In this document: positions 1 through 8,875 of the stretch, piece by piece
Position numbering within the stretch: the first letter of the stretch is position 1
How the letters are laid out: each line of letters begins with the position of its first letter
NCBI GenBank assembly: GCA_003151275.1
Contig: PLXC01000098.1
Location: 1 to 36,094, forward strand
Source: Candidatus Melainabacteria bacterium
GTDB taxonomy: Bacteria > Cyanobacteriota > Vampirovibrionia > Obscuribacterales > Obscuribacteraceae
Direction of reading: 5' to 3'
Length of the DNA: 36,094 bases
Notes under the pieces: model-generated
What the model saw: the letters and a program-made list of their open reading frames with translations, nothing else
Told to the model about the DNA's origin: nothing
The model's database searches: none
Translations under genes and position numbers: made by a program

Positions 1-311
1 GCGAACTTCTCGAAGAAAGAGGTGACTACACCAGGGCTCGACGCATGTATGAAAAAGCATTCTCTATCCAAGAACGTGCCGTAGGTGCAGAGGATCCTGA
101 ACTAATTCCGTATCTCTACAATCTAGGTCTGATCCAATGCGCGCTCGAAAATGAAATCGATGCGCAACGGATCCTAACAAGACTTCTGACAATTCTGGTT
201 CGCGAACATGGCGAATTGCATGAAGATGCCGAAGAAATCCGTGGCTTCTTGAACGATCTCAAGCCACGCAGACAAGTTCAGGCAATGACTCAAGTTGCTG
301 AAACAGCCTAA
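1..311 (+). CDS. TPR protein, C-terminal part (5' end off window)
   Basis: The reading frame is open from the left edge (first whole codon at base 3) to a TAA at 309-311, so this is the tail of a longer gene and the ATG at 45 is internal. The first visible residues (GDYTRARRMYEKAFSIQERA) and the next helix pair (PELIPYLYNLGLIQCALENE) fit the 34-residue tetratricopeptide pattern of the kinesin-light-chain type, in which each repeat ends in an 'E..lG..hpe' linker. TPR arrays are protein-binding scaffolds, and no catalytic motif is visible. The last 15 or so residues are a hydrophilic tail. A strong intrinsic terminator follows 29 bases after the stop, so this is the last gene of its transcript. 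The partner and the full domain layout cannot be told from this fragment. Confidence 0.85.
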   Translation, partial: ELLEERGDYTRARRMYEKAFSIQERAVGAEDPELIPYLYNLGLIQCALENEIDAQRILTRLLTILVREHGELHEDAEEIRGFLNDLKPRRQVQAMTQVAETA

Positions 312-339
312 GCTTTCCTTCCTCTCGCAAATCACACAA

Positions 340-375
340 CGAAAGGGCGCCCTTACAGGCGCCCTCTCGTTTTTT
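340..375 (+). terminator. Rho-independent terminator after the TPR gene
   Basis: A GC-rich stem (AGGGCGCC paired with GGCGCCCT, extended by three more pairs after one mismatch) closes a six-base loop and runs directly into six T residues at 370-375. This is a textbook intrinsic terminator for the rightward transcript. Confidence 0.9.
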
Positions 376-418
376 ACTATTCAGACTGGGTTCTCATTGG
401 ACAGCTTGCTCAAACAAC

Positions 419-450
419 AATTCTCTACGTCCTGACGAAATTCTCTACGT
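419..450. repeat. Short direct repeat, 12 bases at a 20-base period
   Basis: The sequence AATTCTCTACGT occurs at 419-430 and again at 439-450. It lies between the terminator of the first gene and the stop codon of the leftward His-rich gene. Two copies only; function unknown, possibly a simple slippage duplication. Confidence 0.6.
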
Positions 451-470
451 GCGGTCACCATCGGTCAGAA

Positions 471-764
471 CTATGAACGACGGCGATTATAATCCCAAAC
501 CCACTTGGTGCCATTCCAAGTTCGATAACCATATCCTCCAGGTCCAGTTGCCCAGCCCGCATTGTAACCGCCTCTACGCACATCACGATGACCGCGCCTG
601 CCGACGGCAGCATGGTGCGCATGAGAACTGGCCCGATGGCTGTGTGCATGAGAATGACCGTGCCCGCCATGCCCCCTTGCCAAAGCAGCTTGAAAACAAG
701 CGCTTATCAGAAAGAGCACAACAATCAAAGCGGCAATACAATGCGATATTTTTGATTTCTTCAT
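471..764 (-). CDS. Small secreted histidine-rich protein
   Basis: This gene encodes about 97 residues. I chose the ATG at 764 because it begins a clean Sec signal peptide (MKKSK, then a hydrophobic stretch ending ..ACFQAALA). ATGs at 797 and 839 in the same frame would put extra residues in front of it, and no candidate has a convincing ribosome site. The mature part opens with a His/Gly/Ser/Ala segment (HGGHGHSHAHSHRASSHAHH), then an Arg/Gly stretch, and ends in an aromatic tail (YGYRTWNGTKWVWDYNRRRS). Such His-rich segments commonly bind Ni, Zn or Cu, but metal binding is only inferred here. No known domain is recognised. An overlapping plus-strand frame at 449-778 is just the shadow of this biased sequence. 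Product is presumably periplasmic or extracellular. Confidence 0.65.
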   Translation of the reverse strand: MKKSKISHCIAALIVVLFLISACFQAALARGHGGHGHSHAHSHRASSHAHHAAVGRRGHRDVRRGGYNAGWATGPGGYGYRTWNGTKWVWDYNRRRS

Positions 765-924
765 GTGTTCGTAGTTGACTCCAGGCAACAATTTCATCAA
801 ACGAGTTTTGCAACAGTGTAAAAGAATAAAAACTAGCAATTACAGGTGAGCCGATTTGGACCAAAAGTAATTGAAGAAGAAGTCAATACACTGATAAGCA
901 AGCTTAGCTTACTCAGTTCTGCAA

Positions 925-1815
925 TTACATTATTTTAGCGCGATGCTTTGATGGAATCTCAGACGTAAGAGGTTCACCAATTATTCGATGAGCGTGTGAA
1001 AAACTAAGGAAATACCAGCTATCGCGCAAGAACGGCCGCAGTTGAACCCCAATTGGTATGGGCTTACCCAAACAATCTTTATGTTCCGGACCGGTGCAAT
1101 CGATCACCAAAGGTGCTTTGTCAGGAGCGTGTCCGTATTCGCCAACCCACATGATGACGTGGCTGACCTTATCCGTTCCCTTTCTTTTGATATAAAGCAA
1201 ATCGCCGGTTTTCAGTTTGGAGATCAGGTCGTCATAACCACGGTCATTAAGGATTGTCTTCGCTTCGAACGAACCCTCCCCACCAGGACCCTGCAACATG
1301 ACTGTATCGGCCTGCTTTTGAATAGCTGAACTAAACCGAATACCTAAACCATAGTTGTATAGCCAAGAAGTAAAGTCGCTGCAGTCAACGCCTTTCGAAT
1401 TTCTGCCATACGCCACTGGCTTCCACGGCCAATTTTCCGGGGGATTCCAATCAGGAAGGTGGTGATGTTGATAAGCAAGTCCAGTCAAGTTACAAGCCAC
1501 AGCGAGCACGCGTTGTCTTTTCCAATTTGGTGGAATATTTTCGCTTCCTGGAATAGCTGGATAATGCCGGGGTTCAGGACCCCAAGCACCATATTTTTTG
1601 CGAATGCGTGCCGAATACCATGCGTCAAACGGAGTCTGTGATTCTAATCGCTTATTGTTGCGAGGAGATTCGCGATCAATTGCGCAGAGCTCCGCAAGGG
1701 GGATGGTAAATTTGACCTGGTAAGGCGATATGTAGGCAGGTTGAGCTGAGACAACTTCGAGGTGCGCGAAGATCAGCAGTAACAAGAGACCTAGAAAGCT
1801 GAGGATGTACTTCAT
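925..1815 (-). CDS. Secreted NlpC/P60-family cysteine peptidase
   Basis: A 296-residue exported protein. The ATG at 1815 is preferred over upstream starts (to 1887) because it opens a signal peptide (MKYILSFLGLLLLLIF..VVSAQP). The C-terminal half carries the NlpC/P60 layout: the nucleophile in GVDCSDFTSWLYN (Cys about 145), the general base in KVSHVIMWVGE (His about 220), and a third polar position near VIDCTGPEH. Family members cut peptide bonds in peptidoglycan stems, usually gamma-D-Glu to diamino acid. The region before the Cys (residues 30-130) is unusual, rich in Trp, Pro and His (LPDWNPPENWPWKP), and may be a binding segment. The gene is divergent from the ArnT-like gene to its right, with 140 bases between starts. 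Catalytic assignment is good; the exact bond cut is unknown. Confidence 0.85.
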   Translation of the reverse strand: MKYILSFLGLLLLLIFAHLEVVSAQPAYISPYQVKFTIPLAELCAIDRESPRNNKRLESQTPFDAWYSARIRKKYGAWGPEPRHYPAIPGSENIPPNWKRQRVLAVACNLTGLAYQHHHLPDWNPPENWPWKPVAYGRNSKGVDCSDFTSWLYNYGLGIRFSSAIQKQADTVMLQGPGGEGSFEAKTILNDRGYDDLISKLKTGDLLYIKRKGTDKVSHVIMWVGEYGHAPDKAPLVIDCTGPEHKDCLGKPIPIGVQLRPFLRDSWYFLSFSHAHRIIGEPLTSEIPSKHRAKIM

Positions 1816-1955
1816 TTCGACTATGGTAGCTGAAAAACCGAAACAAAGTAACATTTGATTTAGCGGCGCCAGTCGCATGATTGGCACTGTTAACCAGAGC
1901 TAACGACCGGATTCTCCAGACATGCCAAGATAAGCTTCTCCATGGAGCCGGCATC

Positions 1956-3779
1956 ATGCAAATCTTCGCTCAATCGAAGGAAAGAGCTGTAGACTCGAGT
2001 TCTTTATACTTTAGTTCATCTCCAAAATCCCCACTATTAGAGAAGCACTTCTTCAAGTTTCTGCTCGTCTTACTATTGGTGGCCGGCTGCGCCTACGCCA
2101 GCATTTCATACACGCGTTTTAAATTTGCCAGATCCGAAATCGCGTACGCAGAGATCTCCAAAGAAATGCTCGCTGCCCACAGCTATGTGATACCACTTTA
2201 TCGGAACAGCGCCTGTATCGATAAACCTGTGTTGAACTATTGGGCGATCATTCCTTCATTCAAACTGTTTGGAGTGAACGACTTCGCGGCCCGCATACCG
2301 GCGCTTTTAGCTTCGCTTACTTGTCTCGGCATTTTCGCCTTATCCATACGTCGCCTGTGGGGCAGCGACGTCAGTTTGCTGTCTACTTTGGTGTTAGCAA
2401 CTTCATCGAGATACTGGGAGTTTTCGACTCTATGCATGACGGATATGTTTTTGACTCTCTTCGACAACGTGGCGTTGATAGCACTTTTTATCGGTCTTAA
2501 AGACGAAAAGAAGAGATTCTCTTGCTTTGCAATAGCGGCCGTCAGCATGGGTCTTGCAGTGTTGACTAAAGGACCGGTTGGACTAATTTTGCCGGCATTC
2601 TCGTTCTTCCTGTATCTGCTTTTTACTCGCAGTTGGAAAATTTTGAATTTTGCTCAGATAGCTATTTGCGCCGTAATCTTTTTTGCAATAGCGGCGCCTT
2701 GGTACATAACAGCCGCTGCTGCTGTTGATACCTCATCAAATGTGGGAGCCTGGTTATGGCACCACAATGTGGAACGATTCTTCGGATCAGCTTATGAATA
2801 CCACAACGATCCGTTCTACATGGTCGGTGCACTGTTCAACGGATTCACGCCATGGTGCCTATTCTTGCCGATCGCTCTGGCGGATTCGATCAGGAAGTGG
2901 GTTAAAAAAACAAACGTAGAGGAATCAAAAACCGAACTCTATCTCTGGATCTGGTTGATTCTAACGACAACGTTTTTCACACTTTCACGTGGCAAAATGA
3001 ACTATTACGATTTGCCTGCGTTCCCTGCTGCGGCTGGGATTGTCGGACTTCATCTGACCTACTGGATCCGCGATAAGAACTTCGTAGCGGTTTCAGGTGC
3101 GTGGTTATTCGCGATAGTGATTGTTATAGGCAGTTTCATCTCAGCCGCCCTTCTTCCCGGCGTCACTGCCACGGAAGATTTTGCTTCGTGGTGCATGATG
3201 CCTATTGGATTGCTGCTGACAGGAGGCGCTGCCATCGTGGCTTTGCGCCGAAAACATTACTTCGCTCCTTACGTGCTTTGTAGCGCTGGAGTAGCAGTGG
3301 CACTTTTGTCGTTTGCTATTCAGGTCCACCCGGCTATGGCTAAGCAAGCCCCTGGTTTGGAATACATTCAAATCATCAAAGGGCACCCAAACGCTAAGAT
3401 TGCCCTGCACAAAGATTTCGGCACCACCGTGGATTGGTTCGACGTGACACTGTTTCAAACAGATCGAGTGCCCACTCAGCTAGACAGCACAGAGGATATG
3501 ACCAAATTCCTCTCGCAAAATGATCCGGTTTACGTCATTGTTCCTGAAAATCGGTTCGACGAACTTCCCTTGAGCGTGAGACAGAATGTCACTGTTCTTC
3601 AGAATCGACCTTATATGTATGAAAAAAATGACGTCGCTTTCTTGTTAAAACGCAAGGGACATTTGATGGGGAAAATACATCTTCTGCTCGTCACAAATAT
3701 GTCCGCTGCTCAAGCAGCCGAAACAACGTTCGAACAAACACCCCGAATTCCGGCCGAAGCATCACCACAAGTTCGATAG
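1956..3779 (+). CDS. ArnT-like GT-C glycosyltransferase (family 39), atypical active-site loop
   Basis: An integral membrane protein of 607 residues from the ATG at 1956, which has GGAG ten bases upstream; a TTG at 1881 would add 25 unlikely residues. It matches ArnT/PMT-family transferases, which move a sugar from a polyprenyl-phosphate carrier to an acceptor on the outer face of the membrane. Visible landmarks are the first periplasmic loop (SEIAYAEISKEML near residues 60-72), the CIDKPVLNYW motif, the LTKGPVG motif, and many hydrophobic segments to about residue 450, followed by a soluble C-terminal domain. The loop usually reads PDE.RYAE; here the catalytic Asp is Ser (S60-E61), so activity or chemistry may differ. 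It stands apart from the glycan island but is a paralogue of the proteins at 5200-6945 and 10386-12257. Acceptor and sugar are unknown. Confidence 0.85.
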   Translation: MQIFAQSKERAVDSSSLYFSSSPKSPLLEKHFFKFLLVLLLVAGCAYASISYTRFKFARSEIAYAEISKEMLAAHSYVIPLYRNSACIDKPVLNYWAIIPSFKLFGVNDFAARIPALLASLTCLGIFALSIRRLWGSDVSLLSTLVLATSSRYWEFSTLCMTDMFLTLFDNVALIALFIGLKDEKKRFSCFAIAAVSMGLAVLTKGPVGLILPAFSFFLYLLFTRSWKILNFAQIAICAVIFFAIAAPWYITAAAAVDTSSNVGAWLWHHNVERFFGSAYEYHNDPFYMVGALFNGFTPWCLFLPIALADSIRKWVKKTNVEESKTELYLWIWLILTTTFFTLSRGKMNYYDLPAFPAAAGIVGLHLTYWIRDKNFVAVSGAWLFAIVIVIGSFISAALLPGVTATEDFASWCMMPIGLLLTGGAAIVALRRKHYFAPYVLCSAGVAVALLSFAIQVHPAMAKQAPGLEYIQIIKGHPNAKIALHKDFGTTVDWFDVTLFQTDRVPTQLDSTEDMTKFLSQNDPVYVIVPENRFDELPLSVRQNVTVLQNRPYMYEKNDVAFLLKRKGHLMGKIHLLLVTNMSAAQAAETTFEQTPRIPAEASPQVR

Positions 3780-3844
3780 ATAACCAGATTCCGACATAAC
3801 AATGCACGTTGCTCGCCAATCCAATCGTTCAGTTGAAAATTGCG

Positions 3845-4948
3845 ATGACTGAAAAGCGCTCAATCAGTGGACTTGAACTATGCGAGTCGTTCTATCGTGA
3901 GGCGATTAAGCCAATCCTAGTATCCGACTTTCCATCTGTTCAATACAGTGCAGCTTTGCTTGGTGATGGATCCGAGATACTTGGTTTCGACACTGAGATG
4001 TCGCAAGACCATGACTGGGGACCCCGTGGCATGCTGTTCCTAGAAAAATCTGACAATGCAAAGTACGCAGAAGAAATCAGTTATGCGCTTAGAAAAAAGT
4101 TGCCGAAAAAGTTTCTAGGTTATCCGACTGGCTTTTCTGAACCTGACCAAAATGACAATGGCACTCAGCATTTAGAAGTAACGGAAACTGCCACAGTAAA
4201 TCATCTCGTGGAAATTCTAACGCCAGAGAAGTTCTTTTGGCACCATATCCAATTCGATTTAAAGAAGAGCATTGAACCTGCGGATTGGCTGACCTTCTCA
4301 GAACAAAAACTAGCTACTATCGCTGCGGGATGCATCTTCGATGATCAAATTGGACTGCAGTCAATTCGGAGTCGATTCACTTATTATCCGCACGAAGTTT
4401 GGTTGTATTTGCTCGCTTCTGGTTGGACGCGTATCGAGCAAGAGGAACACCTGATGGCGCGAGCCGGATACGTGGGTGACGAGATTGGTTCATCGATTAT
4501 AGGTGCAAGACTTGTTCGCGATTTGATCAGACTTTGTTTTCTGATGGAAAAGCGCTATGCACCTTATCCTAAATGGTATGGCACTGCTTTTTCGAAATTG
4601 AAAGCGGCTTCCACTCTCGAGCCAATCCTTCGTCAAGTGCTGATCGCAAGCAATTGGAAAGAGCGCCAGGAGCACCTATCTAAGGCTTACGAATGCGTCG
4701 CCACTCTCCACAATAATCTTGGTATCACTGCGACTATGAGAACAACGGTTCGCCAATTTCACGATCGTCCGTTTTTAGTGATTAGTATGGGCGACTTTTC
4801 AAAAGCAATATTGGCGCAGATAAGCGATCCGACTGTACGTGAGATCGCGATCAAACGCCCAATTGGAAGTATCGATCAATTCAGTGACAGCACTGATTTA
4901 TTGTCTGACGCGTCCTGGCGATCAAAGTTGCGGACGCTATATAGATAA
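3845..4948 (+). CDS. DUF4037 protein (nucleotidyltransferase-like)
   Basis: A soluble 367-residue protein. The ATG at 3845 (MTEKRSISGLELC) is preferred to a TTG at 3809. The N-terminal pattern, ALLGDGSEILGFDTEMSQDHDWGPR (residues about 35-60), is the signature of the DUF4037 group: a nucleotidyltransferase-like Gly-Ser motif followed by an acidic S.DHDW segment that would hold a metal. The C-terminal half is helical, with several conserved aromatic positions (YYPHEVWLYLLASGWTRIEQ). Some relatives are suspected to act in resistance or nucleotide transfer, but the reaction is not established. It begins 65 bases after the ArnT-like gene on the same strand and might share its transcript. No membrane segment or signal peptide is visible. 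Confidence 0.75.
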   Translation: MTEKRSISGLELCESFYREAIKPILVSDFPSVQYSAALLGDGSEILGFDTEMSQDHDWGPRGMLFLEKSDNAKYAEEISYALRKKLPKKFLGYPTGFSEPDQNDNGTQHLEVTETATVNHLVEILTPEKFFWHHIQFDLKKSIEPADWLTFSEQKLATIAAGCIFDDQIGLQSIRSRFTYYPHEVWLYLLASGWTRIEQEEHLMARAGYVGDEIGSSIIGARLVRDLIRLCFLMEKRYAPYPKWYGTAFSKLKAASTLEPILRQVLIASNWKERQEHLSKAYECVATLHNNLGITATMRTTVRQFHDRPFLVISMGDFSKAILAQISDPTVREIAIKRPIGSIDQFSDSTDLLSDASWRSKLRTLYR

Positions 4949-5199
4949 TCGCCTTAGGTTGAAATCCCATCCGTCTTCAACGGAGAATTTTTGGGGGAGG
5001 GACACTCTCCCTTCGGTTCGTGTCCAAAACGAATGTTAAGCGAAAAAGGCAGACTTTACCGAGGCTGGAAAGACATAAATGACATTACTTTTGGGGATCC
5101 GTAAAATCTGGAAACCCTGATGTAATATTGCTTTACCTGATATTGGAGAGCACATTTTGAAGAGGTTACCGAGGTTTTAATGTTCAGCGTTTTCGATTT
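4949..5199. other. Convergent intergenic region with copy 1 of a shared element
   Basis: This lies between the 3' ends of the DUF4037 gene (rightward) and the ArnT-like gene (leftward). I see no gene. It holds a short G-rich/C-rich inverted sequence around 4993-5010, too weak to call a terminator, and the repeated element described separately at 5111-5158. Confidence 0.6.
5111..5158 (-). repeat. Copy 1 of the 3'-flank element of the glycan island
   Basis: Bases 5111-5133, read on the minus strand, are identical over 23 bases to 13335-13357 read on the plus strand. A second similar block, 5137-5158 (minus strand AAAATGTGCTCTCCAATATC), matches 13275-13294 with two single-base gaps and one substitution. 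In both places the element follows the last gene of an outward-reading glycan operon, here starting about 40 bases beyond the stop at 5200. It could be a transcript 3' end, a dispersed genomic repeat, or the edge of a once mobile block. Confidence 0.75.
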
Positions 5200-6945
5200 C
5201 TATCGGCGCCGCGCCGAGCTCTGCAGCTCTGCAATCGTCGGATAATGATATTGAGGAAGCAAGCCGTTCCACTCGATGGTATCTTCTTTAAGAGCGTCCT
5301 TGCCAATCGCGAAAATCCAGTATTTGCCGGAGTAACCAACGACGCGTGGCGAACGATTCGTCCAGCAAAGCAGACTGAGCACTTCCTCAGGAATCAGTAT
5401 CCAGCGCTTTCCAGGTTTGTCAGAATATGCTTGCAGATCTTCCTGATTTTTGAGCAGTGGCACTTTCTCTTTGTACCTAAAAATTGCAGACGGGAATTCG
5501 AATTGAACAGCAGCAAGATGAGCATGGTTGCTCAGGCAATAGCGCACGACGCTGTCTAGGTTAGCCTGATACTTGTCGTGATGAAGGCCGAATAGCAACG
5601 GTAGGAAGATGCCGCAGCCCAACATGGTCGCACCGTAGACAGTACTAAGAGCGAGACAAGGTTTATTCCTGCTTGCCACAAGCAGCGCAATCAGAGCGAC
5701 CACAAGAGCGCCCGAAGCCGAATATCCAAATATAGTCATGAACCCTGGTCCAATGCTGAGGAAGTGCACCAAAAATGGAGCTGCAGCACATAGCACCAAC
5801 AAACCGACTCCGGCCAGGATAAAAGGTTTAGTTTTTTTGAGCCTGAGCAGTCCATCCAAGTAGACGCCAGCCACGATCGAAAGAGCTGGAAAGATAGGCA
5901 CAATATATGTTTGCAGCTTTGTCGGAATGGCGCTGAAGAACAGAAATCCAAGCAAAGCCCAACACATGCAAAAGAAAACAAGGTGTTGCCTTGGGGTAGA
6001 GAGCAGAGATCGCCGTTTGAAATACTTCAGCAAAAATGGTCCCGAGCCTAGAAGACAAAGACACCAAGGAAAAAATCCGCCGATAACGACTGGAATGTAC
6101 CACCAGAAGGGATTCACATGATTGACGACGCCAACCATGCGTCCCAAATTTTGACGCAAGAAGAAGGCGTTAGTAAATTCACCGTGCGTGTCGATGTGAG
6201 CCCAAACGTAATAGGGCACCGTCAACACAAGCAAGAAAACAATTGCCAGAAGGGGATTCATTGAAAGAATAGAAGTCACTATCTTGCGCGGGTTAGTAAG
6301 CAAAAAGTATCCAACCGTGATCAAACCGATCAGAATAAGCGCCAACGGCCCTTTGCACAATGCCGCCAGTGCTAGGGCTAAGTAGCCCAACCACAAGAAC
6401 CCACGCTCATGCTTGGCGATAAAAATTGCTATCGACAAAAGCGATATTGTTAGAAAAAGTGCCAACGGTTCATCCGTTAAGGCAACGTGACCGACGATTA
6501 GAAACAGTGGTGACGCCGCCAGGGTCATAGCAGACAGGAACGCCTGACGCCGACTTAGTATTTGTCGGCTCAATAGAAATGTGGACAGCACGAGCAAAAT
6601 TCCGCTCAGCGCAGAAGGAAATCTGCCGGCAAATTCGTTAATTCCGAAAGTTTTGTAGCTTTGGACGATGAACCAGAACGCCAGCGCAGGCTTGTCCAGC
6701 CACGGTTCATAATTCATCAGCGGCACCGTCAGTTGGTTGGTCTGCAACATCTCGCGCGCGGATTCGATAAAGAAGCTGTCAGTTGGATCGAACATCCCAG
6801 CAGCGCCAAGAAAAGGCAAGAACAAAAGTGACGAGATAACAGCCAGCAACAGCAGCAGTTTGGCATCCTTTTTGTCAAAACGTTTATGAGCTTTTACGTT
6901 GTTCGTCATCGCCACGCCATCAGGGATGGTTCCAGCCAAAGCCAT
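5200..6945 (-). CDS. ArnT-like GT-C glycosyltransferase (family 39)
   Basis: An integral membrane protein of 581 residues. The ATG at 6945 has GGAG six bases upstream, inside the end of asnB, and starts one base after the asnB stop, so the two genes are translationally linked. After a cytosolic N-terminal tail comes the first membrane segment and a periplasmic loop DPTDSFFIESAREML (residues about 53-67). That arrangement is closer to the 'DETEPLFAEA' form I associate with cyanobacterial members than to the PDE form of ArnT. WLDKPALAFW and LCKGPLALI are the family's other landmarks. About ten hydrophobic segments follow and then a soluble C-terminal domain. The likely role is sugar transfer from polyprenyl phosphate at the outer face of the inner membrane. 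Pairing with an AsnB-type amidotransferase suggests a modified sugar or glycan as substrate. Donor and acceptor are unknown. Confidence 0.87.
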   Translation of the reverse strand: MALAGTIPDGVAMTNNVKAHKRFDKKDAKLLLLLAVISSLLFLPFLGAAGMFDPTDSFFIESAREMLQTNQLTVPLMNYEPWLDKPALAFWFIVQSYKTFGINEFAGRFPSALSGILLVLSTFLLSRQILSRRQAFLSAMTLAASPLFLIVGHVALTDEPLALFLTISLLSIAIFIAKHERGFLWLGYLALALAALCKGPLALILIGLITVGYFLLTNPRKIVTSILSMNPLLAIVFLLVLTVPYYVWAHIDTHGEFTNAFFLRQNLGRMVGVVNHVNPFWWYIPVVIGGFFPWCLCLLGSGPFLLKYFKRRSLLSTPRQHLVFFCMCWALLGFLFFSAIPTKLQTYIVPIFPALSIVAGVYLDGLLRLKKTKPFILAGVGLLVLCAAAPFLVHFLSIGPGFMTIFGYSASGALVVALIALLVASRNKPCLALSTVYGATMLGCGIFLPLLFGLHHDKYQANLDSVVRYCLSNHAHLAAVQFEFPSAIFRYKEKVPLLKNQEDLQAYSDKPGKRWILIPEEVLSLLCWTNRSPRVVGYSGKYWIFAIGKDALKEDTIEWNGLLPQYHYPTIAELQSSARRR

Positions 6946-6946
6946 A

Positions 6947-8875
6947 CTAGACTCCGAATTTTTCGATGAAGAATTTCGAGTACCACCATTGAAACATCAG
7001 CAGAGTCCACAATTCTTTGCGCCGATCCTTGAGTCCGCGTTCATGCTCGGTGCGCAATTGATTGACATAAGGCCAGAGGAAGATACCTTGTTTGTCGATA
7101 AAGGATTGAGAGAGGAATTCGTCAAGAAGTGGTTTGAAGTCGTTGTTCAACCACTTCGCGACTGGGATACCAAAGCCTTTTTTGGGACGATTGATTGTGC
7201 GTGATGGCAAATATGGTGCCACCGCTTTCTTCAGTAAATATTTGGTGGTCGTGCCCCGCACCTTGTAATTTGAAGGCAGGGACAAGGCAAACTCGACTAA
7301 TGGATAGGCTAAAAATGGCAGCCTTACTTCAAGGGAAGCGGCCATAGATGCCCGATCCGACTTAACCAAGAGATCGTCAGGGAGGTACGTACCTAAATCC
7401 AAACGCATGATCGAATCAAGCAAATCACTCTTTCTTCTTACCGATCCAAAAGAACGAACTTCCAAGTTGTTGAGAAGATCTTCTTCAGTTTCCCAAATCG
7501 CTGTTCCGGTGGCCGAGGCTCTGATTTCAGCGTTTATCAACTGAGCATGATCCTTGACTGGGAAGGCGCCCATCCATTGCAGATGACGGCTGCGCGGGGA
7601 ATCGGAAGCAGCAGAAATGAAGCGCTTAACTTTGTAATCAAAACTTAGATTGTTATGCGAAACAGGCAAGCTGTTGATTGTCGGCTCCAAAACATGCTGA
7701 CGCAAAACCGCCGGCAAAGTATTCCAAATGCCAGCCAATCTGTGCGCCTGATAAGTTGGATAACCGCCAAACAACTCATCACCGCCCTCGCCTGCCAGAG
7801 CGACGGTCACCGAACGTTTCGTCATCTTCGACAAATAAAACGTCGGAATAATCGAAGCATCTGCCATAGGTTCGTCCAACACTTCCCACAACTCTTGCAT
7901 TGTTTGAAGCGCCAGTTCCGGCTGGAAGGTGATCACTTCGTGCTCAGTGCCGAGATACGTCGCCACGGCCTTCGCGTGCTCACTCTCGTCGAATGATGCA
8001 TCAGAAAAACCAACCGAGAAGGTTCGCAAAGGTTTACTGGAATGGCGCGCCGCTAGAGCAGCAATAGTTGAAGAATCAACTCCGCCCGACAGAAAAATTC
8101 CCAACGGTACGTCAGATATCAATCGTCGCTTAACTGAATCGTCCAACAGAGTGATCAGTTTGTCTTTCGCGTCACCTTCGGAAAGCGTGGTGATGCTGAT
8201 TTCTGGCTGCCAGTAAGGTGCGATTTTGACCTCTCCATGCTCAACCAGCATGAAGTGTCCTGGCATCAGTTTATGAATCCCTTTAAATATTGAGTTAGGT
8301 GCGGGCACGTATTCCAGCGCCAAGTACTTTTGCAACGCGATCGGTTCAAGTTCACGCTTGGACTTGGGATGACTGAGAATTCCCTTCAGTTCAGAGGCGA
8401 ATAAAAGTTGCCCATCAAAAATGCCCCAATGCAGAGGCTTTTCACCCATTCGATCGCGGGCGATGAACAAGCGATCTTTTGTCGTATCCCAAATCGCAAA
8501 GGAAAACATGCCTTCGAGAAAGTTGAGACAGTCAACTCCATATTCTTCGTATAGATGAACGATCGTTTCTGTGTCACTTTGTGTAGCGAGCTTGTGTCCA
8601 CGCTCAAGCAAATGTTTCTGATTGTCTTGATAGTTGTAGATTTCACCATTGAAAACAATCCAAATAGTTTTGTCTTCATTCGGGATGGGCTGCTGCCCGC
8701 TCACCAGGTCGATAATCGCAAGACGCGTCATGCCCAGGGCTACGGGACCGACAATCATCATTCCTTCTTCATCGGGACCACGGTGTGTAATGCTTTTACA
8801 CATCGACTTGATGAGATTTTGGTCTGGATCGAGGGCACTACCGTTAAGATTTAGATAACCGACTATTCCACACAC
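6947..8875 (-). CDS. asnB: Asparagine synthase-type glutamine amidotransferase
   Basis: A 642-residue protein of the usual AsnB length. Residues 2-210 form the class II glutaminase domain: Cys2 after Met removal (MCGIVGY), RLAIIDL, FNGEIYNY and the GEKPL segment. The synthase domain follows with the ATP-pyrophosphatase loop SGGVDSS (263-269) and AGEGGDELFGGYP further on. The reaction is ATP-dependent transfer of ammonia from glutamine to a carboxyl group, with adenylation. AsnB itself makes asparagine, but very similar proteins in surface-polysaccharide loci amidate uronic acids or other carboxyls. Here it heads an operon with an ArnT-like transferase and faces a cluster holding a UDP-glucuronate-4-epimerase-like gene, which favours a glycan role. 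Sequence alone cannot separate the two, so the symbol denotes the family. Confidence 0.9.
   Translation of the reverse strand: MCGIVGYLNLNGSALDPDQNLIKSMCKSITHRGPDEEGMMIVGPVALGMTRLAIIDLVSGQQPIPNEDKTIWIVFNGEIYNYQDNQKHLLERGHKLATQSDTETIVHLYEEYGVDCLNFLEGMFSFAIWDTTKDRLFIARDRMGEKPLHWGIFDGQLLFASELKGILSHPKSKRELEPIALQKYLALEYVPAPNSIFKGIHKLMPGHFMLVEHGEVKIAPYWQPEISITTLSEGDAKDKLITLLDDSVKRRLISDVPLGIFLSGGVDSSTIAALAARHSSKPLRTFSVGFSDASFDESEHAKAVATYLGTEHEVITFQPELALQTMQELWEVLDEPMADASIIPTFYLSKMTKRSVTVALAGEGGDELFGGYPTYQAHRLAGIWNTLPAVLRQHVLEPTINSLPVSHNNLSFDYKVKRFISAASDSPRSRHLQWMGAFPVKDHAQLINAEIRASATGTAIWETEEDLLNNLEVRSFGSVRRKSDLLDSIMRLDLGTYLPDDLLVKSDRASMAASLEVRLPFLAYPLVEFALSLPSNYKVRGTTTKYLLKKAVAPYLPSRTINRPKKGFGIPVAKWLNNDFKPLLDEFLSQSFIDKQGIFLWPYVNQLRTEHERGLKDRRKELWTLLMFQWWYSKFFIEKFGV

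Noticed and set aside
449..778. Plus-strand open frame of 109 codons over the His-rich gene
   Set aside because: The opposite strand has a clean signal peptide and a sensible protein; the plus frame has no ribosome site or recognisable domain.
4981..5015. G-rich/C-rich inverted sequence as a terminator of the DUF4037 gene
   Set aside because: The T run lies before rather than after the stem on the plus strand and the pairing is imperfect.
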